Assembly: GCA_027487835.1 (NCBI GenBank)
Contig: JAIYCU010000013.1
Location: forward strand, 96,343-160,342
Direction: 5' to 3'
Origin: Bacteroidota bacterium
GTDB taxonomy: Bacteria; Bacteroidota; Bacteroidia; UKL13-3
Length of the DNA: 64,000 nucleotides
Below are positions 10,141 through 18,043 of this stretch, piece by piece. The stretch's first letter is position 1, and each line of letters opens with the position of its first letter. A model generated the notes under the pieces. It searched no databases and was not told where the DNA came from. It saw only the letters and a program-made list of their open reading frames with translations. Both the position numbers and the translations under genes were made by a program.

Positions 10141-10155
10141 GGTTCAAATTGAACC
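10141..10155. repeat. Perfect palindrome made of two copies of the dispersed motif
   Basis: GGTTCAAATTGAACC is an exact inverted repeat around one A. It joins the two orientations of the short motif (GGTTCAA and TTGAACC) that recurs throughout the window. It lies in the 175-bp gap between the start of the PKD gene (9998) and the end of the FemAB-like gene (10174), both on the minus strand. It could be an operator, or simply the densest instance of the dispersed motif. Confidence 0.6.
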
Positions 10156-10173
10156 AAAAAACCTTACTGTTAA

Positions 10174-11346
10174 TTAATCTTTAAATGGACTTCTCTCCTG
10201 CCAAACAAGCTTTGGCTCTAGGTAATTGTAGGCATGCTCAAAAAGGTAATTAATAATAATATTGCTATGTTTAGCAAAGCCATACATTTCTTGTGGCTTG
10301 GCACCAATAGAGCTTTTTATTTCTAGGGCAGTTCTTCCAAAGACAATTGTTTTAAAACCAGCATTTATGGCATGCATTAGCATATCATAAAGCATATTTA
10401 AGTATAACATTTTTTCACGCTGAACCGTCTCATCATAGCCTAAAAAGTAAGTATCTACTACATTTCCATTATGGAATAGGGTATAAAAGCCAATCAGCTT
10501 TCCCTCTAAATAATAACAATATAAATGAAACTTATCTTTCATTAGCTCTTTGATAACCCTAAAGTGATTTTTAGCAAGAAAAAAGGTATTGAAGTGTGCA
10601 TTGTTGGCCACATGCAGGTATAAATCATAGATATCATCCTCATAATAAATGATGTCTTCTAGGTTTAATATTCTTTTCTCTATGCCCTCTAATTTCTTTC
10701 GAGCGCGCTTGTATTGATCGCGGTATTTTTTGGCCAAAGCCTGAATATAATCTTGCTCTGTATTCCATGGGAGGGGAATTTCAAATACCATATTGGGTTG
10801 AGCCGTAAATTGAAAATACTGCTGAAATCCGGCTTTTATGAAGGTATTAGTATCTGCTTTATCAAAATCTTTGAAGGTGGTACAATGTACTTTAAATCCT
10901 TTGTGCTTAAAGATTTCTTTCAGCTTTTCAGATGCCAATTTAAGTATTCTGACCGCTTCAATTTCATCTAGGCTGTCAGAAAAAACAAAGGCATTTTGCC
11001 CTGAAAACATATTATTGCCAATGATAAGAATATGGGCATTGAGATTTTTAAAAACTAGGTTTCTAACAGCAGTTACTAATAAGTTATCTCGCGTTCCAAA
11101 AGAATCTAATTGGTTTAGGTTTAGAAACTGTGAAAGTGCAATTCCCGCTAATGCTTCATTTTGGTAAATCCCAATATAATGACAAATCATATTTGGGGGA
11201 GCCGATTGCTCTAATACTTGAAGGTAATCCTTTGTTAAAAATACGTTTTCGGTACTTAATAAATGCCATTCTAAAGGGAGTTCCGGAACCTTATTAAATA
11301 TTTTGAAAGAGTAGGTTGTTTTCAATTGTGGCGCAAACTTAAGCAA
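10174..11346 (-). CDS. FemAB/GNAT-fold acyltransferase (BioF2-like)
   Basis: 390 residues, no signal peptide. The C-terminal half has the arrangement seen in FemAB-like and acetyltransferase-6 proteins: YRDQYKRARKKLEG, FFLAKNHFRVIKELMKDKFHLYCYYLEGKLIGFYTLFHNGNVVDTYFLGYDE, then a helix and TIVFGRTALEIKSSIGAKPQEMYGFAK. Such proteins transfer acyl or aminoacyl groups in the cytoplasm, often to cell-envelope precursors or lipids, but the substrate cannot be read from sequence. It stands alone between the PKD gene and the transposase. Confidence 0.65.
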   Translation of the reverse strand: MLKFAPQLKTTYSFKIFNKVPELPLEWHLLSTENVFLTKDYLQVLEQSAPPNMICHYIGIYQNEALAGIALSQFLNLNQLDSFGTRDNLLVTAVRNLVFKNLNAHILIIGNNMFSGQNAFVFSDSLDEIEAVRILKLASEKLKEIFKHKGFKVHCTTFKDFDKADTNTFIKAGFQQYFQFTAQPNMVFEIPLPWNTEQDYIQALAKKYRDQYKRARKKLEGIEKRILNLEDIIYYEDDIYDLYLHVANNAHFNTFFLAKNHFRVIKELMKDKFHLYCYYLEGKLIGFYTLFHNGNVVDTYFLGYDETVQREKMLYLNMLYDMLMHAINAGFKTIVFGRTALEIKSSIGAKPQEMYGFAKHSNIIINYLFEHAYNYLEPKLVWQERSPFKD

Positions 11347-11423
11347 AAGTTGAGTGTAGCCAAGGCGATATTCAATTAAATCCTGCTAAGCTTTTGGGTT
11401 GCGCATCTGAAGGTGAGAAAATT

Positions 11424-11876
11424 CTAATCCCAAACATACTTTTCATCATATTCTACATTATACTTTTTAAGAAAAGCTCTGTATTCATCTTTAAATGCTT
11501 TTTTACCATGGTGTTCGTGTTGGTTTGCTATATAAGCAATTACTTTTTCAACTTGTGCTGGATTTACCGAAAACGCTCCATAGCCATCTTGCCAATAGAA
11601 GTTTTCATATCCTTTGCCCTTTGTTTTTATCCACTTTGAAGAATGTGATTTTAATTCTTCCATCAACTTCATTAAAGCGATTTTTTTTGAAAGCATACAT
11701 AGGATATGTATATGGTCGGTATAACCACCAACTTTTAAAACAGAGCATCCAAGTTTGTTACAGATACCACCAAGGTAAGCATGCAGTTCAGCTTCTACTG
11801 GTGGGTAAATTAAAGGTTCACGATGCTTGGTACTAAATACAAGATGAACATAGTTTTTTACTAATGACTGTCCCAT
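11424..11876 (-). mobile_element. REP-associated tyrosine transposase (Y1/HUH, IS200-like)
   Basis: Intact 150-residue single-domain Y1 transposase. The HUH metal motif is His55-Ile-His57 in GGYTDHIHIL. The likely nucleophile is Tyr115 in EKVIAYIANQHEHH, and FYWQDGYGAFSV is also typical of the family. IS200-type enzymes cut and join single-stranded DNA at hairpins. Directly upstream (11911-12302) lie many short hairpin repeats, while no tnpB or clear element ends are seen. This arrangement fits a domesticated REP-type enzyme (RAYT) that handles dispersed hairpins rather than a self-moving insertion sequence. RAYT versus IS200 is inference; catalytic competence looks intact. Confidence 0.85.
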
Positions 11877-11913
11877 AGATTATAAAATTAATATTTTATT
11901 TATCTAAAATCAA

Positions 11914-12078
11914 GCCCTGAAGGGGCGCTATACTTTAACATAGGGTATCGCCCTATGATATACACTAACATAGGGTATCGCCCTATGATATGCACTAACA
12001 TAGGGTATCGCCCTATGATATACACTAACATAGGGTATCGCCCTATGATATACCTCCCTATGAGCCCTGAAGGGGCGC
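11914..12078. repeat. REP family 1: four 30-bp tandem units flanked by GCCCTGAAGGGGC hairpins
   Basis: Four units of 30 bp start at 11937, 11967, 11997 and 12027. They differ by only one or two bases, and the last has a diverged end. Each contains the hairpin CATAGGG-TATCG-CCCTATG (7-bp stem, 5-nt loop). A further small hairpin (GCCC TGAA GGGC) flanks the block on each side at 11914-11926 and 12064-12076. The block starts about 40 bp upstream of the transposase start. By position and structure these are likely substrates or products of that enzyme. Confidence 0.85.
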
Positions 12079-12145
12079 CATACCTTACCTCAACGCGATA
12101 TATCATATAGCGAATTGGGTGTTTTAATCTACATATTGTATTCCA

Positions 12146-12301
12146 CCCCTTCGGGGCTGTGTATGTAGTTATAGATGTGACTCTCGATGGGCTTAACCCA
12201 TCGTTGGTGGTATAACGCCCCTTCGGGGCTATGATAAGCAGTTATAGATGTGACTTTCGATGGTCTAAACCCATCGTTGGTGGTATTACGCCCCTTCGGG
12301 G
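12146..12301. repeat. REP family 2: alternating CCCCTTCGGGG and CGATGGG...CCCATCG hairpins, 72-73 bp period
   Basis: CCCCTTCGGGG (4-bp stem, TTC loop) occurs at 12146-12156, 12218-12228 and 12291-12301, spaced 72 and 73 bp. Between copies is a second hairpin, CGATGGGCTTAACCCATCG at 12185-12203 and a diverged copy at 12258-12276, with the shared spacers AGTTATAGATGTGACT and TTGGTGGTAT. The unit resembles a BIME, a composite of paired REP hairpins. It lies upstream of the transposase gene and next to a decayed gene. Confidence 0.8.
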
Positions 12302-12357
12302 CTGTGTTATGTAGTTATAGATGTACAATCCTTATTATGGGTCGATGCATGGGGTTA

Positions 12358-12677
12358 CTATAGCTTCGACTGGCAATAATTACTAAAATTACAAGCATAT
12401 GGTTTATTGCATTGTGGTCCCATTTCAATGTTTGGAATGGTTTTGAGGTTTACCAGCTTTTTAAGGTCGAAAATATGATTGCAGATAAAATCTTGTTGAA
12501 GCAATACTTCCTCCAATACAGATGAAGGTTTAAAAAGCTTTCCCACTTCAAGTTCGCCTGTGGGCAAATATTCATTGTCGAAATGAATGATTGAAAAATT
12601 TGAACCAAAATATCCACTGGGCACAAGACATCATTATACATAAAAGCCGCTTCGTAGATTACGCGGTATTTGAATAA
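12358..12677 (-). pseudogene. Remnant of a DUF2779-type (PD-(D/E)xK-like) gene
   Basis: Two overlapping frames on the minus strand together read as the middle of one protein. The frame near 12677-12590 gives YRVIYEAAF, then MYNDVLCPVDILVQ. The frame 12624-12358 gives FDNEYLPTGELEVGKLF...IEMGPQCNKPYACNFSNYC before a TAG stop. Both pieces match what I recall of DUF2779 proteins: the EAAF...VDIL strand, the EY...GELE...LF segment, and the Cys cluster that ends the nuclease-like domain. A frameshift separates them, an in-frame stop lies just upstream, and the N-terminus and the large C-terminal part are absent. It borders REP family 2, so transposase-related rearrangement may have broken it. Family assignment is from memory. 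Confidence 0.5.
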
Positions 12678-12717
12678 TTATCCGGGTGGAAACATAGCTA
12701 TAGCAAATGGTGGTGTA

Positions 12718-13416
12718 TTAGCAAATCAATAACAAGCGAAATTCCCCTTCATTTTCTATGGGGGCTCTATGAATGCAAGGGAGCACTGTTTGTTTTGGAT
12801 GATCCACCGCCAAACGCCAGAGATGTCCTACTCCTAGATTGGTGGCACTTGCCCCAGGTAGGGCTTGATAATGTAAATCAAAATAATTGTCCTTCAAAAA
12901 ATCTTCAAATTCCTCAGTTGGCCCCCCATGTAAATCTTTAAGTTTCATTCGAATTTCAGGAACTAGAATTTTTTGAGAGGCTTGGCTATTAGCAATGATA
13001 TCACTTGCAGCCCCATAATACGTGCATAAAAAAGTGTCTGTTGCAATAGGCGAGCGATCTACATGGTAGGAGTATACATCAGTGGAAATAAAATCTAATT
13101 CATCATCTCTTTCATAACATTTTAGCAAATTTAAGGTGGGTGAAGCTCCGAAATCGGCTAATAACTTAAAATCATTTAAGATACTATTTCTGGCAATATT
13201 CCCCATTTCTGATAGTTCGAGTGCTAATAAGTCATTAAGAGTAACTTCCGTTACATTTTCTTTGAGTTGCAGTTTCCTTACAATGGCTTCAAAATCCCCT
13301 TCCAAGTTCCTAAACCAACACTGTGCATTCATTTCTCCCTTGAAGTCTGTATTTACAAGTTCCGGAAAAGTAGATGCGATTCCAATTTGAGGATTATCAA
13401 AAAATGTTTGGCTCAT
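12718..13416 (-). CDS. DUF1826-like protein
   Basis: 232 residues, no signal peptide or membrane segment. Three blocks resemble DUF1826: an early NAQCWFR; a central YSYHVDRSPIATDTFLCTYYGAASDII (His/Cys-rich); and the terminal IHRAPIENEGEFRLLLIC. In the middle, LHYQALPGASATNLGVGHLWRLAVDHP has no motif I recognise. DUF1826 has no established biochemical role that I can state with confidence. The gene sits between a decayed DUF2779 fragment and a divergent CapA gene, in an accessory-looking patch. Confidence 0.5.
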   Translation of the reverse strand: MSQTFFDNPQIGIASTFPELVNTDFKGEMNAQCWFRNLEGDFEAIVRKLQLKENVTEVTLNDLLALELSEMGNIARNSILNDFKLLADFGASPTLNLLKCYERDDELDFISTDVYSYHVDRSPIATDTFLCTYYGAASDIIANSQASQKILVPEIRMKLKDLHGGPTEEFEDFLKDNYFDLHYQALPGASATNLGVGHLWRLAVDHPKQTVLPCIHRAPIENEGEFRLLLIC

Positions 13417-13506
13417 TAATGGTTTAGCAAGTATAAATTCGGTTTAATTAATAATTAAACAATATCGCATTTTTTCAATTATAATGCAATTGAAATTGGA
13501 TTATAA

Positions 13507-14787
13507 TTGAAAGAAGTACTATATAAATTCTGTTATCTCCTGGCTTGTATGTTATTAGTAGGATGTTACCAATATCCTATTAACCCTAAAGGGTTCAAAA
13601 ACTACAAAGCCACCAGAATGGAAGGCTTACCACTAAAATCTGGCTTAAAATATGGTTTGCCATATATAAGGAAATATTGGAATAAAAGTGATGAAACCCA
13701 TGGATTAGGAAAGGAAGCGTTTTTTCCAAAGCCAGTTGATTTACAAACCTTAATGGCTAAAGATACTAACTGTTTGCAGCTTGCTTTTGTGGGAGACATC
13801 ATGTGGATGCGCGGAAAACAAAAGCATTTAGTATCGAAAGAAATAAAAGACTTTTTAGCAAGTAATAACTTAGTATTTGGAAACCTAGAAACACCAATTT
13901 CAAATAAACATCCTGTAAGAAATTTTTTTCCAGATTATGCTATTTACAATGACGATACAAGTTTAATTAATGGTTTCTTAAAAGACCCCCAACACTGTCT
14001 ATTTAACGGAGTAAGCTTGGCCAATAATCATGCGATGGATTTAGGCTTAGAAGGTTTGGCCAGCACAATTGAATTCCTAAAAGCGAAAGGTGTAGTTCCA
14101 ATGGGTGCTTCGGCAAGCCCCTTGTTGCCCCTTTATGAAAAGTTTCAAGCAAAAGGGTTAAGCATTGGAATACATGCTGCTGCGTGGGGATTAAACAATC
14201 CTGAATTGCTAAATAATGAAGGCTTAGGCTTTCATCAAGTTAAATCATTATCCTACCCATATGTTTATGATATAAGCAACCAAGTTCCCATAAACGCTTT
14301 AGCTAAAATGGAACAGGATAGCATTGATTTAAAAATTGTATTTATGCATTGGGGATTTGAATTTGAATTCTATCCTGATAGCCTCATACAAAACTATGCT
14401 AAAACACTTTCTGAAGCTGGTGCAGATATCATTATTGGCGCTCACCCACATGTTATACAACCGGTGGTTTATTTAAGCAGAGCCCATCAAAATAAACCTC
14501 CCACCTTGGTATATTATTCGCTAGGAAATTTTTGTAGTCAGATGTACACAACAGCCTGCAAAACAGGAATGATTGCACATATTGCTGTCAATAGAAATGG
14601 TTTGAACCAACTTAGCGCAAATGCCTTAGAACCAGTTTTTGTGTACACCCATAAAAAAGGTTGGGCAGCTAATAGAACCAAATTACACTTGATTAGAACA
14701 CCAATACTTGAAATGCCTCAGGGTTTGTCTTCCCATAAATGGAAGAAAATCAAAAAAACGCTTAAGTTGTTTGAAAGCCATTCATAG
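13507..14787 (+). CDS. CapA-family lipoprotein (poly-gamma-glutamate capsule-type metallophosphoesterase fold)
   Basis: 426 residues. TTG start, chosen because the signal peptide with lipobox LLVGC (Cys at about residue 19) follows directly. The PGA_cap fold motifs are in order: FVGDIMWMRG (about 96-105), NLVFGNLETPIS (about 121-132), SLANNHAMDLGLEGL (about 171-185), VFMHWGFEFEFYP (about 278-290), GADIIIGAHPHVIQP (about 306-320) and YYSLGNF (about 336-342). CapA proteins are extracytoplasmic and linked to poly-glutamate or surface-polymer metabolism in other bacteria. No capB/capC neighbours are present, so the polymer role is unproven here. A terminator follows. Confidence 0.85.
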   Translation: MKEVLYKFCYLLACMLLVGCYQYPINPKGFKNYKATRMEGLPLKSGLKYGLPYIRKYWNKSDETHGLGKEAFFPKPVDLQTLMAKDTNCLQLAFVGDIMWMRGKQKHLVSKEIKDFLASNNLVFGNLETPISNKHPVRNFFPDYAIYNDDTSLINGFLKDPQHCLFNGVSLANNHAMDLGLEGLASTIEFLKAKGVVPMGASASPLLPLYEKFQAKGLSIGIHAAAWGLNNPELLNNEGLGFHQVKSLSYPYVYDISNQVPINALAKMEQDSIDLKIVFMHWGFEFEFYPDSLIQNYAKTLSEAGADIIIGAHPHVIQPVVYLSRAHQNKPPTLVYYSLGNFCSQMYTTACKTGMIAHIAVNRNGLNQLSANALEPVFVYTHKKGWAANRTKLHLIRTPILEMPQGLSSHKWKKIKKTLKLFESHS

Positions 14788-15272
14788 GGAAGTATAATTA
14801 AAAAAAGAAAGACCCCTTGAGGGGCCTTTCTTTTCACTACAAATGCCAAAGCATACTCACGAGTGGCCAGTGTAATATTGGACTTTTGGGTCCAAGCATC
14901 TGTGGTTGGGTTGTATTGCCATAAATCATTCATTTGCCCGGGACTGGTGCCATAACTGCGCCCGCATGTAATATATCCATAAGGCTCAATGGCAAAACTA
15001 CAAGCATTAACCCTTAAGCCTGGCGGGAAAACTGCTTTGCGTGTCCAATTGGAAGTTAAAGTATTGTAACACCAAAGTCGAGCGGTATCTGCAGGTAAGT
15101 AATATATGTTTGAACCAATTACAAAGCCACACCCATATTTTGAATTCCACGCGGTATCTACCACAGTTTGGAAGGGCAAATTGGGAAGTTGTGTCCAAGT
15201 TTGGGTATTACCCTTGCTAGGTGGAAAGAAAAACAGCAAGGATAAAAAAAGGAATTTAAGGATCATATCCAA
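14718..15272 (-). CDS. Truncated kelch-repeat protein (likely gene remnant)
   Basis: Signal peptide (KFLFLSLLFFFPPSKG), then kelch-like motifs: WTQLPNLPF, GCGFVIGSNIYYLPADTARLWCYNTLTSNWTRKAVFP, GYITCGRSYG...NDLWQYNPTTDAWTQKSNI, ATREYALAF. Kelch propellers need five to seven blades, but only about two remain. After residue ~145 the frame runs into the terminator hairpin and then into the antisense of the CapA gene, giving a hydrophobic nonsense tail (GVFLFLIILPYEW). The 3' part has evidently been lost, and the product is unlikely to fold as a propeller. Expression is unknown. Confidence 0.55.
   Translation of the reverse strand: MDMILKFLFLSLLFFFPPSKGNTQTWTQLPNLPFQTVVDTAWNSKYGCGFVIGSNIYYLPADTARLWCYNTLTSNWTRKAVFPPGLRVNACSFAIEPYGYITCGRSYGTSPGQMNDLWQYNPTTDAWTQKSNITLATREYALAFVVKRKAPQGVFLFLIILPYEWLSNNLSVFLIFFHLWEDKP
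14803..14834. terminator. Terminator after capA-like gene, at the break point of the kelch gene
   Basis: Inverted repeat AAAAGAAAG-A-CCCC-TTGA-GGGG-C-CTTTCTTTT with one internal mismatch, flanked by A- and T-runs. It is active-looking in both directions. It begins 15 bp after the CapA stop. The truncated kelch frame reads through it, marking where that gene was cut. Confidence 0.85.
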
Positions 15273-15333
15273 TTAATTATAAACCAAAGCTAATCGCAAT
15301 AAGCGGATTATTATATGTTTAAAGTCAGTAAAA

Positions 15334-15978
15334 CTAAAAACTAACCAAGCGATACTTAACTGCGTTTAGGGTCAAACCAACCCTTGATTTAACGCTAAAC
15401 TTTTCGAATAAAGCAGCTCTATAGGAATCAATAGACTTAACGCTTACATGCATTAAATCTGCAATCTCCTTGTAGGTTAAGTCTGAACAAGCAAGTTTTA
15501 AAAAATCCTTTTCTCGATCGCTAAGTTGCAACATGGGGTATTCTGGCGAATCAGAAGAAACAATGCGAATGAGTTTGCCAGTAACTTTATCGGTATAATG
15601 AAAACCTTTATTGAGTATATCTTTAACCGCAACCTCTAAATCACCTATTTCAATGTCTTTAGGCAAATATCCTTTCACACCTAGCTTTAACATCCTTAAA
15701 ATAGAAATTTCTTCCTCCACCATAGATAATACAAGAATTGGAATTTGAGGATAATTTTTTTGAAGGTAAGCAGCAACTTCAAAGCCATTAATACCTTTTA
15801 GTTCAATGTCTAAAATGAGCAAATCGGGCAATTTCCCAGATGCTAAAACGGGTAGCAACTCCTCTCCAGAAGCAAAATCTTTCACAATTTTAAATTCTTG
15901 GCAATACAACTCCACTAATTGTTTCAATCCATTTCTAAAAATCTTATGGTCGTCTACAATATACACTTCACAATTCAT
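15334..15978 (-). CDS. NarL/LuxR-type response regulator
   Basis: 214 residues. Receiver domain with acidic pair Asp9-Asp10 (YIVDDHK), phospho-acceptor Asp57 (LLILDIEL) and the Lys of GYLPKD. The C-terminal LuxR-type helix-turn-helix is LSDREKDFLKLACSDLTYKEIADLMHVSVKSIDSYRAALFEKF. It should bind DNA when phosphorylated by the kinase encoded immediately upstream, whose stop overlaps this start by 4 bp. Target genes are unknown. Confidence 0.92.
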   Translation of the reverse strand: MNCEVYIVDDHKIFRNGLKQLVELYCQEFKIVKDFASGEELLPVLASGKLPDLLILDIELKGINGFEVAAYLQKNYPQIPILVLSMVEEEISILRMLKLGVKGYLPKDIEIGDLEVAVKDILNKGFHYTDKVTGKLIRIVSSDSPEYPMLQLSDREKDFLKLACSDLTYKEIADLMHVSVKSIDSYRAALFEKFSVKSRVGLTLNAVKYRLVSF

Positions 15979-16784
15979 GATGATTTTATTAGAGGAATTT
16001 TTAAAGTAAAAGAAAATCCAGTATTATCTAAGTTATTCATTTGTGCAGAAGCATGCAAAATTTCTGCACGTTCACGAATAATTTTTAATCCTGACCCACC
16101 TGTATGCGTTTTTATTGATTTGTTAATCCCCAGTCCATTATCTTGATAGGTGAGCATAATTTCATCGTTCAAACAATCTATAGTAAGGTTGGCTTGACTT
16201 GCCTGAGCATGTTGCAAGGTATTATTAATGAGTTCTTGTATGATTCTGAAAGTATGAAAGCAAACATTGGCAGGCAAGTTTTCTATTTCATTAGACAATT
16301 TCACTTCAATCATTAAGGTATTGGTTTCATTGATAGAGGTAACCAAGCGGTCTATGGATTGACCCAAATCGTATTCTAATAAACTATCCTGCTTAATGGT
16401 TGCAGCCAACTGTTTCACTTGGGCAATGAGTTCTTCGGCAAGAAAAACAGAGCGATTGACAATATCCGAATCCAAACTAAGGTTGTTTCTTTCCAAGGTT
16501 TTAAGGTTCATTTTTAGAATGGCAAGGGTAGCGCCAAGGCTATCATGAAGCTCTCGCCTAACATTCTCGCTTATTTCTGTCCGAATACTTTGTTCAAGTT
16601 TTAGGTGTTCTTCTTTGGCACTAATTTTATTACGCCATAGTATTTGCTGGGCCTTGGTATATTTAATGATAAAGTAAATAGTGAAACCAGTAGACAACAC
16701 AAATAGAAGTGTACCAGAAATGAGCACAAATGACAAATCTTCTAAATCAAATTGTTGAGGTAGTTTAAATTGATAAATTTCCAT
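15975..16784 (-). CDS. NarX-like sensor histidine kinase (HisKA_3)
   Basis: 269 residues. One membrane helix (about residues 18-41), a short helix, then the HisKA_3 phospho-acceptor motif RRELHDSLGATLAILKMNL (His near residue 80). The ATPase domain shows ELINNTLQHAQAS (N box), YQDNGLGINK (G1) and GGSGLKIIRERA (G2). There is no sensor domain of its own. The preceding gene encodes a multi-span membrane protein and overlaps its start by 20 bp, so the two likely act as sensor and kinase. It should phosphorylate the NarL-type regulator downstream. Confidence 0.9.
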   Translation of the reverse strand: MEIYQFKLPQQFDLEDLSFVLISGTLLFVLSTGFTIYFIIKYTKAQQILWRNKISAKEEHLKLEQSIRTEISENVRRELHDSLGATLAILKMNLKTLERNNLSLDSDIVNRSVFLAEELIAQVKQLAATIKQDSLLEYDLGQSIDRLVTSINETNTLMIEVKLSNEIENLPANVCFHTFRIIQELINNTLQHAQASQANLTIDCLNDEIMLTYQDNGLGINKSIKTHTGGSGLKIIRERAEILHASAQMNNLDNTGFSFTLKIPLIKSS

Positions 16785-17403
16785 CTACACGGATACAATA
16801 AAAGTAAAAGTAATACAAAATGATGTTTGATACGAATAAAAACGTATCAAACATCCTAAGTCCTCCATAATTAATATTGGCTGTTATTGCATAAAAGCCA
16901 AAAAAGAAATAATTGAAGGTATAAAAGAATAGGGTAGTTAATAAGAATATCAAGGTGATCATTCGCGGCAAAGGAATTAAACTTGGTTTCTCCAGAGATA
17001 TGTTGATGCCAATTAAAGAGAACACCACCAAATAAATGCTCAAAAGCATGGTATGGAGTGAAGGAAAAACGGCAAAACCAAATTTAAAGGAAGCATATAC
17101 CTCCGTAGCTAATAGCAAAGGGGTAATTAAGTATAAAACGAACTTCCATTTAGATTGCGAGAGTATATCATGCAAAACGATGGCATACCAAAAAGTGGCT
17201 AGAATCAAATATACATGATATACGGGATAGTTTGTACCATGAGCAAAACTCATCCACCTACTAACAGTTTGTGATAAAAATGCCAATGCACCCAATCCCA
17301 TGATTAGCTTTTGACGTTTGCTAAGGTGTTTAAACTTAACCAATCCATAGGCTAGGCAAAGAAAAGGGAAAAGTTGATAGGCTATAAAACGGAAGGTTAT
17401 CAT
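16765..17403 (-). CDS. Multi-span membrane protein, candidate sensor subunit of a kinase operon
   Basis: 212 residues with about six or seven hydrophobic spans (LFPFLCLAYGLV, LIMGLGALAFLSQ, YHVYLILATFWYAIVL, FVLYLITPLLLATEVY, LLSIYLVVFSLIGI, MITLIFLLTTLFFYTFNYFFFGFY, LFVSNIILYYFYFY). No enzyme motif was found. It overlaps the histidine kinase gene by 20 bp, a strong sign of coupled translation and physical partnership. I do not recognise the family; role as the membrane sensor is inference. Confidence 0.7.
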   Translation of the reverse strand: MITFRFIAYQLFPFLCLAYGLVKFKHLSKRQKLIMGLGALAFLSQTVSRWMSFAHGTNYPVYHVYLILATFWYAIVLHDILSQSKWKFVLYLITPLLLATEVYASFKFGFAVFPSLHTMLLSIYLVVFSLIGINISLEKPSLIPLPRMITLIFLLTTLFFYTFNYFFFGFYAITANINYGGLRMFDTFLFVSNIILYYFYFYCIRVDGNLSI

Positions 17404-17484
17404 ATCAAATTAAATAGATAATACTTTATAATCCCTTTTAAAAAGCATTTTGATTGTTCTGTTAACACTTGCCTCCAAACTAAA

Positions 17485-17889
17485 CTACCTTTCGTCAAAA
17501 ATATCAATATTAGTTGAGCACCTGGCAGGACATGGGTCACAAAGGTCATACATTTTATCTGTAAGGATGGCGCCATTGTCTGCATTATTACCATTTTCTA
17601 CCCCGCAAGTTATTACTTGGAAATTGCCTACAGTATTTTGCCCAAACATTAAAAAGAGGTGCGTTACATTCTTACCATCAGTTCTATTTAGAATTTCTAT
17701 AATATCTTCCTTATCAAACCATAGGCCTTTTAAGGTCTCTACAGTTCCATTCTCTTGCGTAACTTGAATGGCATCGGGGTTAGATAAGTAGGCTGTGTGC
17801 ATGTCTTTAGCCTCTTGAAGGGTGATTTTTGAACTGGCAAATGCTTTTGTTGCCTTATCAGCTCTTGTAAAAGAAAATGTTGCTTTCAT
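17485..17889 (-). CDS. Small Cys-motif protein of unknown function
   Basis: 134 residues, soluble, no signal peptide. The N-terminal half is helical (ADKATKAFASSKITLQEAKDMHTAYL), the middle is beta-like with FDKEDIIEILNRTDGKNVTHLFLMFGQN, and the C-terminus ends with CDPCPARC, a cluster that could bind metal or form disulfides. No family recognised. It stands alone, upstream of the kinase operon. A GGTTCAA motif copy lies 16 bp before its start (17905-17911), where its TTTG overlaps a near-consensus -7 box (CATATTTG). Confidence 0.6.
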   Translation of the reverse strand: MKATFSFTRADKATKAFASSKITLQEAKDMHTAYLSNPDAIQVTQENGTVETLKGLWFDKEDIIEILNRTDGKNVTHLFLMFGQNTVGNFQVITCGVENGNNADNGAILTDKMYDLCDPCPARCSTNIDIFDER

Positions 17890-17938
17890 ATTGATTTTAT
17901 ATAAGGTTCAAATATGCAGCACAGCATACAATTAAAAT

Positions 17939-17954
17939 ATAGGAAATTTCCTAT
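17939..17954. promoter_or_regulatory. 16-bp perfect palindrome in a divergent intergenic region
   Basis: ATAGGAAATTTCCTAT is a perfect inverted repeat between the divergent genes starting at 17889 (-) and 18044 (+). Its size and position suit a dimeric regulator's operator. No adjacent regulator gene points to the binder. Confidence 0.4.
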
Positions 17955-18043
17955 TTTAAATTTAGGGCAATCCCTACTAAAATTAAATTCACCTATCAGC
18001 ACCTTTGATGAAACAATTTAAAAAACCTTTTAAACTTAAAATT

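Noticed and set aside
11900..12106. Protein-coding gene with a 10-residue repeat (YIIGRYPMLV) on the minus strand
   Set aside because: It is only the 30-bp hairpin repeat read in one frame. It has no ribosome-binding context, and palindromic repeats of length divisible by 3 give such frames by chance.
11424..12302. Complete IS200/IS605 insertion sequence
   Set aside because: No tnpB and no single pair of element ends; the many dispersed hairpins fit a RAYT better.
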